A stretch of 5,078 bases of DNA from an uncultured Nitrospinaceae bacterium (lineage in GTDB: Bacteria; Nitrospinota; Nitrospinia; Nitrospinales; VA-1), in NCBI GenBank assembly GCA_913043155.1, contig CAJWLY010000115.1, forward strand, positions 1 through 5,078, read 5' to 3'. Made by a program: the position numbers and the translations under genes. The notes beneath the pieces are model-generated. The model ran no database searches. It was given only the letters and a program-made list of their open reading frames with translations, and was not told where the DNA came from. Below, piece by piece: positions 1-5,078 of this stretch (its first letter is position 1; each line of letters starts with the position of its first letter).

Positions 1-2298
1 GTAAACGGTTTCGGAAACTGGGTAATCCGGTTTCGCTGGTTGATCATTCCCACGACTCTCCTCTTTGTCTTTGTGGTGGCAAAGGGCACTGGTTTTCTCG
101 GTTTTGCCACCGACTACCGGGTGTTCTTCAGCAAAGATAATCCGCAGTTGGTCGCTTTCGAAACTTTGCAGAATACCTACACCAAAAACGATAATGTGAT
201 GTTTGCCGTGGAACCCAAGGACGGCAATGTTTTTACACGTGAAACGTTGGCAATCATAGAAGAAATCACTCGGGCTTCCTGGAAAATTCCTTATTCCCTG
301 CGTGTCGATTCGATCACCAATTTTCAATACACCTGGGCCGAAGGCGATGACCTGGTTGTCCAGGACCTGGTGGAAAACGCCGAATCGTTCACCGACGAGC
401 AGTTGAAAAAGGTTCAGGAGGTGGCTCTTGCTGAACCCCTACTGCTCAATCGCCTGATCACGAAAAAAACGGATATCACGGGAATAAACACCACAATAAA
501 CACCCCCAATGAATCCCCTGCCGAAATACCGGAGGTGGTTGCGTTTGTCCGCGAGATGAGAGACAAGTTTCAGGAAAAATACCCTGACATTAATATCTAC
601 CTGACCGGGGTCGTGTTCATGGACAACGCTTTCAACGAAGCCGGGGAAGGGGATATGAAATCTCTCGTACCCATCATGTACGGCGTCGTTCTGATCATCA
701 TGGTTTTCGCCCTGCGAACTTTTTGGGGGACTTTTACCACCCTTCTGATCATGGCGTTTTCGATTCTTTCAGGTATGGGGCTTGCGGGTTGGTCGGGAAT
801 TCTTTTAACTCCCATCTCCGCCAACGCGCCGACAATCATCCTCACCCTTGCGGTGGCAGACAGTATTCATATCCTGGTAACCCTGTTTTATGAAATGCGG
901 CATGGCAAATCAAAGTACGAGGCGATCCGGGAGTCGTTGCGTGTAAACCACCAACCGGTTTTTATAACCAGTATCACCACGGCTATCGGGTTTCTCAGCC
1001 TGAATTTTAGTGATTCGCCACCTTTTCGCGACCTGGGAAATATCGTCGCGATGGGTGTGATGTTCGCCTATATTTATTCTGTCCTTTTTCTGCCAGCGAT
1101 GATATCCGTATTGCCATTGCGTGTGAAGGCAGCCAGTTCTTCTCAGAATGGATTAATCGAGAATCTCGGTGATTGGGTGATCCTTAACCGTAAATCACTT
1201 TTCTGGGGCATGATGGGAGCCATCATCCTTCTTAGCGTTCAGATTCCTCGAATTGAACTCAATGAAAAATTTAACGAATATTTCGACACTCGATACCAGT
1301 TCCGGATTGACAACGACTATGTCATAGACCACCTGACCGGATTCGAGTCGATTGAATATTCACTAAAAGCGGGTGAGTCAGGAGGGGTTAGTAATCCTGC
1401 GTACCTTAAAAAACTCGATGAGTTTGCCGAATGGTACCGAAAACAACCGGGCGTCATGTATGTCGGTACGTTGACCGATACTATGAAACGGTTGAACAAG
1501 AATATGCACGGTGACGATGAGGCTTTTTATCGCCTGCCCGAGGAACGCGATCTATCAGCGCAGTATCTGTTGCTGTACGAATTGTCATTGCCGTTTGGGC
1601 TGGACCTGAACAATCAGATCAACATCGACAAATCCTCAACACGCTTCACGGTGATACTCGAAAGTGTGTCTACCCAGACAGCGTTGAGTCTGGAAGCTTC
1701 CGCTCAAGAATGGCTGCAGAAAAATGCCCCCCCTGAGATGGCTTCACACGGGGCGAGTCCTTTGATTATGTTTTCTCATATTGCTAAGCGCAATATAGAA
1801 AGCATGATGACGGGTACCCTTTTAGCGCTGCTCTTAATCTCAGCAATTCTAGTTGGTGTGCTAAAGAGCTTTAAACTGGGGGGCATCAGTACTGTTCCCA
1901 ACCTTGCCCCTGTCTTTATGACCTTTGGGATATGGGCGCTATTTGTCGGCCATATCGGTCTTGCGGTTTCTGTCGTGGCACCCGTGGCATTGGGAATTAT
2001 TGTTGACGACACTGTACATTTCCTGAGCAAATACAGAAGAGCCCGGCAGGAATTGGGGAAGGGTGCGGAAGAGGCGGTCCGTTATTCCTTTCATACTGTG
2101 GGAACCGCGTTGTTCCTGACATCGATTATATTGGTTTGTGGATTTTTTGTTCTGACCTTTTCCGGGTTCAGGATGAATGTGAACCTAGGTTTCATGACCA
2201 CCTTGGCAATTTTATGCGCACTGATTGCGGACTTCCTGTTTCTGCCAACCTTGTTGATGAAATTTAGCGGCGAGAAATCCGGTACCCCCGTTTCGTAA
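1..2298 (+). CDS. RND/MMPL-superfamily inner-membrane exporter (5' end outside window)
   Basis: The frame is open from base 1 to the TAA at 2296-2298, giving 765 codons. An internal TTG at 40 is a poor start: the codons before it read NGFGNWVIRFRW, a typical cytoplasmic N-terminus running into the first membrane helix, so the true start lies a few codons left of the window. Counting codons from base 1, I see the classic duplicated RND layout: helix 1 (about 15-33), a periplasmic loop to about 220, helices 2-6 (222-371), helix 7 (398-415), a second loop to about 600, and helices 8-12 (602-753). Helix 4 carries LAVADSIHIL (Asp287) and helix 10 carries GIIVDDTVHFL (Asp669-Asp670), positions matching the proton-relay acids of the family. 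Length fits single-gene HAE3/MmpL-like exporters (inferred from memory) rather than the roughly 1,000-residue AcrB type. It should use the proton gradient to move a lipid or hydrophobic product; substrate unknown. It heads an operon with a LolA-like and a beta-barrel gene. Confidence 0.93.
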   Translation, partial: VNGFGNWVIRFRWLIIPTTLLFVFVVAKGTGFLGFATDYRVFFSKDNPQLVAFETLQNTYTKNDNVMFAVEPKDGNVFTRETLAIIEEITRASWKIPYSLRVDSITNFQYTWAEGDDLVVQDLVENAESFTDEQLKKVQEVALAEPLLLNRLITKKTDITGINTTINTPNESPAEIPEVVAFVREMRDKFQEKYPDINIYLTGVVFMDNAFNEAGEGDMKSLVPIMYGVVLIIMVFALRTFWGTFTTLLIMAFSILSGMGLAGWSGILLTPISANAPTIILTLAVADSIHILVTLFYEMRHGKSKYEAIRESLRVNHQPVFITSITTAIGFLSLNFSDSPPFRDLGNIVAMGVMFAYIYSVLFLPAMISVLPLRVKAASSSQNGLIENLGDWVILNRKSLFWGMMGAIILLSVQIPRIELNEKFNEYFDTRYQFRIDNDYVIDHLTGFESIEYSLKAGESGGVSNPAYLKKLDEFAEWYRKQPGVMYVGTLTDTMKRLNKNMHGDDEAFYRLPEERDLSAQYLLLYELSLPFGLDLNNQINIDKSSTRFTVILESVSTQTALSLEASAQEWLQKNAPPEMASHGASPLIMFSHIAKRNIESMMTGTLLALLLISAILVGVLKSFKLGGISTVPNLAPVFMTFGIWALFVGHIGLAVSVVAPVALGIIVDDTVHFLSKYRRARQELGKGAEEAVRYSFHTVGTALFLTSIILVCGFFVLTFSGFRMNVNLGFMTTLAILCALIADFLFLPTLLMKFSGEKSGTPVS

Positions 2299-2306
2299 AG
2301 CGGGGG
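2285..2306 (+). other. Strong hairpin spanning the exporter stop codon
   Basis: CCCCCG (2285-2290) pairs perfectly with CGGGGG (2301-2306). The stem continues inward through a G-U pair and two A-U pairs, leaving the 4-base loop CGTA (2294-2297). The TAA stop (2296-2298) lies in the loop and inner stem. No T-run follows, so it does not look like an ordinary intrinsic terminator. It may stabilise the upstream message, slow ribosomes at the stop, or reduce expression of the downstream genes. The structure is read from sequence; its role is inferred. Confidence 0.6.
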
Positions 2307-2383
2307 CGAGTGCGAATTTCAGGGACAGTGTGCATAAACAACGGGGCCGCCGACTTTGTTTGATTGCAGTGAGGACCACTAGT

Positions 2384-2422
2384 ATGAAAATTATTCAGCG
2401 GGTATGGGGGGCGTTGCCATGA
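2384..2422 (+). other. 12-codon frame overlapping the LolA-like start (leader peptide or frameshifted N-terminus)
   Basis: ATG at 2384 is preceded by GAGGA (2371-2375) at 8 bases, the best ribosome-binding site between the exporter and the next gene. The frame encodes MKIIQRVWGALP and stops at TGA 2420-2422, overlapping the ATG at 2419 as ATGA. One reading is a leader peptide coupled to the next gene by reinitiation. The other is that it is the real N-terminus of the LolA-like protein. It runs through a G6 tract (2406-2411), and adding one G joins it in frame, giving a signal peptide with Lys and Arg in its n-region, which the unshifted protein lacks. Sequence alone cannot decide between sequencing error, slippage and true coupling. 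Confidence 0.45.
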
Positions 2423-3201
2423 ATCATATTTTTTCTTTATTAGTATTTATATTATTGTTTGGCGGCTACGCATCCGCCGAAACACCTGAAGAGAAGGGAC
2501 TCGCAATTGCCAAAGAGGACGATACGCGGGACAACGGATTCGGGGATTATCAGGCGGAACTCGTCATGACCCTCAAAAACAGGCAGGGGGAAGAAAGCAG
2601 CCGTCATATCCGCAATAAAACCCTTGAGGTGGAAGGCGACGGCGACAAATCGCTCTCTATTTTTAGTCGACCCCGCGATGTAAAAGGCACGGCTCTCCTC
2701 AACTTTACGCATAAAGTTGGTAATGACGACCAGTGGCTATACTTACCCGCTCTAAAACGTGTCAAACGAATCAGTTCCGCCAATAAATCCGGTTCCTTCA
2801 TGGGCAGTGAATTTGCGTACGAGGATATCACCAGCCAGGAAGTGGAAAAATATACCTATAAGTGGATCCGAGACGAGAACTACAAGGAAGAAAAATGTTT
2901 TGTTTTTGAACGCTACCCAGTTTACAAAAACTCAGGATACACAAGGCAGGTAGTATGGCTCGATCAGAAAGATTATAAAATCCTTCAAATTAAATTTTAT
3001 GATAGAAAAAACGCGCCGCTAAAAACATTGACTCAATCTGATTTTAAGCAGTACCTCGGTAAATACTGGTACCCGGAAACCATGTATATGGAAAACCACC
3101 AGACAGGGAAAAGCACCCTAGTTGCCTGGAAGAACTATAAATTTCGGAACGGCCTAAAAGACAAGGACTTCAATAAGAATAGTCTCAAGCGCGCGCGATA
3201 A
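2419..3201 (+). CDS. Periplasmic LolA-like protein (outer membrane lipoprotein-sorting protein family)
   Basis: From ATG 2419 the protein has 260 residues. Residues 1-20 form a Sec signal peptide with a hydrophobic core and cleavage after Ala-Ser-Ala (18-20), before Glu21. No cysteine follows, so it is soluble periplasmic, not a lipoprotein. The mature part carries marks I recognise from the family annotated as outer membrane lipoprotein-sorting protein (LolA/LolB-like fold): PRDVKGTALL (85-94), then DDQWLYLPALKRVKRI, then GSFMGSEFAYEDI (125-137), and a basic C-terminus. The fold is a curved sheet with a hydrophobic pocket that carries acyl chains. Genes of this type often sit beside RND/MMPL exporters, including in aryl-polyene clusters, so it probably takes cargo from the upstream pump towards the outer membrane. 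Start choice is uncertain: ATG 2404 is in frame but poorly served, and the frame at 2384 may be the real N-terminus after a one-base shift. The signal n-region from 2419 has no Lys or Arg, which is unusual. The family is clear; the cargo is unknown. Confidence 0.9.
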   Translation: MNHIFSLLVFILLFGGYASAETPEEKGLAIAKEDDTRDNGFGDYQAELVMTLKNRQGEESSRHIRNKTLEVEGDGDKSLSIFSRPRDVKGTALLNFTHKVGNDDQWLYLPALKRVKRISSANKSGSFMGSEFAYEDITSQEVEKYTYKWIRDENYKEEKCFVFERYPVYKNSGYTRQVVWLDQKDYKILQIKFYDRKNAPLKTLTQSDFKQYLGKYWYPETMYMENHQTGKSTLVAWKNYKFRNGLKDKDFNKNSLKRAR

Positions 3202-3203
3202 AT

Positions 3204-4424
3204 ATGCCCTCAGCGAAACCACCCCGAATACGATGGGCCTTCCTGTTTATCCTTGCCGCAAGCTTCCTGCTCCGCCCTTTACCGAAAGTATTTGCCCATG
3301 AAGTTGCAGGTTATGCCGCAGGCGAAGTCCGTCTTTTTCCAAATGATGCCTTGTATAGCGGGCAGAATGATCAGTCCTCTTCCTTTGTCATTCAGCCGGA
3401 ATATTATCATGAATTCGAAAGCGGCAGCAGTTTCGCTTTTACACCTTTCTTTCGGCTCGATAGCGGTGACCAGGAACGCACTCATTTAGACATTCGCGAA
3501 CTCACCTACCTGTGGCTCAAAGAAGATTTTGAATTAAGAGTCGGGGTTCGAAAAGTTTTTTGGGGAGTCACCGAATTCATCCACCTGATCGATATTGTCA
3601 ACCAGACCGACTTGGTAGAAAGTGTGGATACCGAAGACAAACTCGGCCAGCCAATGGTTAATTTTTCAGTTTCTCGCGATTGGGGAATGGTAGACATTTT
3701 CTGGATGCCCTTTTTCCGCGAGCGAACTTTTGTTGGAACCGGGGGAAGACTGCGAGGGGCTTCTGTCGTCGATGAAGCGCGCACGCAATACGAAAGCGCC
3801 GCCGAGGAATGGCACAGTGATTGGGCGTTGCGGTACTCATATACGTTTGGCGATATCGATATGGGTCTCTCGCAGTTTGTGGGAACCAACCGCGATCCTA
3901 CCCTGCTCGACGGAACCGACTCCAACGGCGACGACATAAAAATTCCAAAGTATGAACAAATCAAACAGACCAGCCTCGATGTTTCCTATGTGGTCGGCGA
4001 GTGGTTATGGAAACTGGAATCCCTCTACCGCACTGGCCAGGGCAATGAAGATTACTTTGCTTGGGCCGGTGGATTTGAATACACATCTGTAGGGGTGCTC
4101 GAATCAAACATGGATCTCGGTTTCGTCGGAGAGTGGTTGTATGACGACCGGGAAGATGATGCCGATACCGCTTTTGAGAACGACATCGCCGGCGGCTTGC
4201 GGTTGACCGTCAATGACGCGGCCAGTTCCGAGGCTCTTCTGGGATGGGTCCAGGACGTGGATACCAGCGCGCGACTTCTCTTTCTAGAAGCCAGCCGCCG
4301 GTTCGGGAACAACTGGCTACTCAACATCGAAATGCGCTTATCCCTAGACCAACCTGCTTCCGATTTTCTGTTCGAGCAGCGGAAGGATGACCTGTTTCAG
4401 ACCGAATTGTTTTATTATTTCTAG
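3204..4424 (+). CDS. Outer-membrane beta-barrel protein of the exporter operon
   Basis: A protein of 406 residues with a signal peptide (basic n-region PPRIR, hydrophobic 11-23, likely cleavage after Ala31 in KVFA). The mature chain has no cysteine, many alternating aromatic and polar residues suited to beta strands, and ends in FYYF, the C-terminal aromatic signature used for barrel insertion by Bam. A conserved-looking block runs from FWGVTE (Trp120) through IVNQTD to KLGQPMV, followed by RERTF (172-176) and GGRLRG. I recognise this pattern from hypothetical barrels beside RND and LolA-like genes, but cannot assign a named family; DUF1302-like is one possibility. Two acidic stretches, DGTDSNGDD (236-244) and residues 314-327, are probably surface loops and could bind divalent cations. 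The gene starts 2 bases after the preceding stop with no visible Shine-Dalgarno sequence, so its translation is probably coupled. Likely role: outer-membrane end of the transport module. Barrel nature is well supported; exact function is inferred. Confidence 0.88.
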   Translation: MPSAKPPRIRWAFLFILAASFLLRPLPKVFAHEVAGYAAGEVRLFPNDALYSGQNDQSSSFVIQPEYYHEFESGSSFAFTPFFRLDSGDQERTHLDIRELTYLWLKEDFELRVGVRKVFWGVTEFIHLIDIVNQTDLVESVDTEDKLGQPMVNFSVSRDWGMVDIFWMPFFRERTFVGTGGRLRGASVVDEARTQYESAAEEWHSDWALRYSYTFGDIDMGLSQFVGTNRDPTLLDGTDSNGDDIKIPKYEQIKQTSLDVSYVVGEWLWKLESLYRTGQGNEDYFAWAGGFEYTSVGVLESNMDLGFVGEWLYDDREDDADTAFENDIAGGLRLTVNDAASSEALLGWVQDVDTSARLLFLEASRRFGNNWLLNIEMRLSLDQPASDFLFEQRKDDLFQTELFYYF

Positions 4425-4730
4425 ATTATCTCGGAAAGTTAATATGGCACGATGATTTCTGTGAAAATTATCTAAATGATGCTGGTAACGATTATCTTTC
4501 TGGGTCGGCTCATCCCCGCCACCTTTCCTCCTTCTTCCTCCTCAAAAAAAGTTTCACTGGCTGCGAGGCGCTCACAAGATTGAATGGAAGAACCAAATTC
4601 TACCCTCACGGTTTTATCTTCGCTCTGCGCTTCCTTCTCTCCAATTGTTGATAAAGCAATATCAACAGAGGCTGGGCCATCGACCTGAGAGGAGTCGCGG
4701 CCTAAGAATTTAAAAAAGCTAAAAAGCCTA
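4425..4730. other. Intergenic region without a convincing gene or terminator
   Basis: This stretch separates the transport operon from the Fur-controlled unit. It contains a 22-base pyrimidine run (4522-4543) followed directly by seven A residues (4544-4550), an 8-6-8 inverted repeat (4646-4667), three copies of ATTATCT (4425, 4467, 4491), and a long minus-strand open frame lacking a normal start. I looked for a GC-rich hairpin with a T-run after the barrel gene and found none, so the operon may end by Rho-dependent termination. No tRNA or recognised RNA structure was seen. Confidence 0.6.
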
Positions 4731-4750
4731 TTGACAAGGGCAGGAGTATG
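4472..4750 (-). pseudogene. Possible gene remnant: 92-codon minus-strand frame without a start codon
   Basis: On the minus strand the frame is open from the TAA whose complement is at 4751-4753 down to the TAG at 4474-4472. The translation looks protein-like, with NRLFSFFKFLGRD near its beginning, a Glu-rich stretch EEEEGG and a basic end MSRPRKIIV. There is no ATG, GTG or TTG until GTG at 4609-4607, which would give only 45 residues without a good ribosome-binding site. It could be a decayed gene or a chance open frame; 92 open codons in about 300 bases is not rare enough to exclude chance. I recognise no family. The Fur promoter region overlaps its upstream end. Confidence 0.2.
4646..4667. 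repeat. Inverted repeat TGTTGATA-N6-TATCAACA
   Basis: Perfect 8-base arms (4646-4653 and 4660-4667) flank the 6-base spacer AAGCAA. The stem is AT-rich and has no T-run, so a terminator is unlikely. The arms contain TTGATA and TATCAA, which also occur in the Fur operator about 100 bases downstream, but the spacing does not fit a Fur 7-1-7 site or an FNR site (TTGAT-N4-ATCAA). It could be an operator for another dimeric regulator, or chance. Confidence 0.35.
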
Positions 4751-4757
4751 TTATATT
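4731..4757 (+). promoter_or_regulatory. Sigma-70-type promoter of the DUF2325 gene
   Basis: TTGACA at 4731-4736 is a perfect -35 box. TATATT at 4752-4757 matches the -10 consensus at 5 of 6 positions and is preceded by TG one base upstream (4749-4750), forming an extended -10. The spacer is 15 bases, short but tolerated with an extended -10; an alternative TATTTT at 4754-4759 gives 17. Transcription should start near 4764, inside the Fur operator. Confidence 0.72.
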
Positions 4758-4762
4758 TTGAT

Positions 4763-4781
4763 ATTGATAATTATTATCAAT
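4763..4781. promoter_or_regulatory. Fur box (ferric uptake regulator operator)
   Basis: The core TGATAAT-T-ATTATCA (4765-4779) is a perfect 7-1-7 inverted repeat, identical to the accepted Fur recognition core. The palindrome extends to 9-base arms (4763-4771 and 4773-4781). Read as the classic 19-mer, 4760-4778 matches the consensus GATAATGATAATCATTATC at 17 of 19 positions. It lies directly downstream of the -10 and covers the expected transcription start, so iron-loaded Fur would block RNA polymerase. This predicts induction of the downstream gene when iron is scarce. Confidence 0.88.
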
Positions 4782-4788
4782 TAATAAT

Positions 4789-4793
4789 AGAGG
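4789..4793 (+). promoter_or_regulatory. Ribosome-binding site of the DUF2325 gene
   Basis: AGAGG ends 7 bases before ATG 4801, a good Shine-Dalgarno position. It supports this ATG as the start of a gene that is open to the window edge. Confidence 0.7.
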
Positions 4794-4800
4794 TAGGAAT

Positions 4801-5078
4801 ATGAGTGTAGCAATTTTAGGTGGTTTGGATCGGTTGACGCCTTTTTATAAGAAGGGGGGACGTGAATTGGGATTTTCTGGGGTCAAGGTATTTAGCAGAA
4901 AAGTTCCCAATTTGGGCAGACGAATGCAGGGATTTGACGGTATTGTTATCTGCACCGGAACCGTGGCGCACCCCATGGTCGAGGCAGCAGTGCGGGTCGC
5001 GCGGGACTTCGGGATCCCTGTCGGGCGGACCCACTCCAGCAGCGTGTCTGCACTGAAAAAGTCCCTGGCGGAAATCTC
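4801..5078 (+). CDS. DUF2325-family protein (3' end outside window)
   Basis: The frame from ATG 4801 is open for 92 codons to the window edge. The N-terminus MSVAILGGLDRL, then KVFSRKVPNLGRR (29-41), the hydrophobic strand DGIVICTGTVAHPMV (46-60), and finally IPVGRTHSSSVSALKKSL (72-89) match the order of conserved segments I know from DUF2325 (Pfam PF10087): a GG-D-R-L start, a strand ending at a V-x-H-x-M segment, and an H-S-S-x-V-S-A-L element. The alternation of strands and helices suggests a small Rossmann-like alpha/beta fold. Function is unknown in the family. The single cysteine, Cys51, does not suggest a metal cluster. The protein is probably close to complete, since DUF2325 domains are around 90-100 residues. 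No signal peptide, so cytoplasmic. The Fur operator and promoter directly upstream place it in the iron response. Codon use changes along the gene: third positions are GC in about 16 of the first 41 codons after the start and about 37 of the last 50. Confidence 0.85.
   Translation, partial: MSVAILGGLDRLTPFYKKGGRELGFSGVKVFSRKVPNLGRRMQGFDGIVICTGTVAHPMVEAAVRVARDFGIPVGRTHSSSVSALKKSLAEI

Noticed and set aside
40..42. TTG at 40 as the exporter start
   Set aside because: The upstream in-frame codons encode a typical exporter N-terminus (NGFGNWVIRFRW), and starting at 40 would cut into the first membrane helix.
2336..2361. Weak stem AAACAA/TTGTTT with inner CGG/CCG and T-rich tail, as a possible terminator between exporter and LolA-like gene
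   Set aside because: The outer stem is AT-rich, the inner one has 3 pairs with an asymmetric bulge, and the tail is interrupted by G.
3506..3964. 152-residue open frame on the minus strand inside the barrel gene
   Set aside because: It is fully antisense to a well-supported coding frame, its Ser/Thr/Arg/Pro-rich composition is typical of a shadow frame, and it has no recognisable motif.
4425..4497. Three copies of ATTATCT (4425, 4467, 4491), resembling Fur half-sites
   Set aside because: Spacings of 42 and 24 bases do not fit adjacent Fur hexamers, no facing GATAAT partners were seen, and short AT-rich repeats are expected by chance here.
4476..4583. 35-residue plus-strand frame after the barrel gene, starting ATGATG
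   Set aside because: No Shine-Dalgarno sequence, composition dominated by the pyrimidine tract (Pro/Ser), and no recognised family.
4764..4780. FNR/CRP-type site in TTGATAATTATTATCAA
   Set aside because: FNR needs TTGAT-N4-ATCAA; here the spacing is 7 and the inner bases fit the Fur 7-1-7 core exactly.
4816..5056. Two open frames (72 residues minus, 64 residues plus) at the right edge
   Set aside because: Both overlap the DUF2325 frame, which has the promoter, Fur box, ribosome-binding site and family motifs. They are shadows of its GC-rich second half.
1..5078. CRISPR array, tRNA, rRNA or insertion sequence
   Set aside because: No regularly spaced repeats, cloverleaf-type sequence, rRNA-like conserved stretch, transposase motif or terminal repeats with target duplication were seen on either strand.

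Overview
The window is bacterial, from a diderm (Gram-negative-type) organism: it encodes two proteins with Sec signal peptides that fit the periplasm and the outer membrane, plus a 12-helix inner-membrane exporter. Base composition is close to balanced and coding density is high. The families present occur in Pseudomonadota, Desulfobacterota, Nitrospinota and related marine or sediment lineages. I cannot place it more precisely, and nothing here (no rRNA, tRNA or transposase) fixes the taxon.

Bases 1-4424 form one plus-strand operon of three genes for one envelope-spanning transport module. An RND/MMPL-type exporter is cut at its 5' end by the window edge. It is followed by a periplasmic LolA-fold protein (outer-membrane lipoprotein-sorting-like family) and, after only 2 bases, an outer-membrane beta-barrel protein. 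The expected flow is inner-membrane pump to periplasmic carrier to outer-membrane barrel. The cargo cannot be read from sequence, but related MMPL plus LolA-like pairs move lipids or lipid-linked products. The exporter stop codon sits inside a strong hairpin (2285-2306). The start of the LolA-like gene is complicated by a G6 tract and a well-placed Shine-Dalgarno sequence feeding a 12-codon reading frame, which points to a frameshift, slippage or translational coupling.

Bases 4425-4730 hold no convincing gene. There is an 8-6-8 inverted repeat, a long pyrimidine tract and a minus-strand frame of 92 open codons without a normal start. I see no clear intrinsic terminator for the operon.

From 4731 a second, independent unit begins. 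It has a perfect -35, an extended -10, a Fur operator with a perfect 7-1-7 core across the expected transcription start, a good Shine-Dalgarno sequence, and then a DUF2325-family gene at 4801 that runs off the right edge. It is probably derepressed under iron limitation, and iron-related genes may follow to the right. The transport operon and the DUF2325 unit are adjacent, but nothing shows they are functionally linked.
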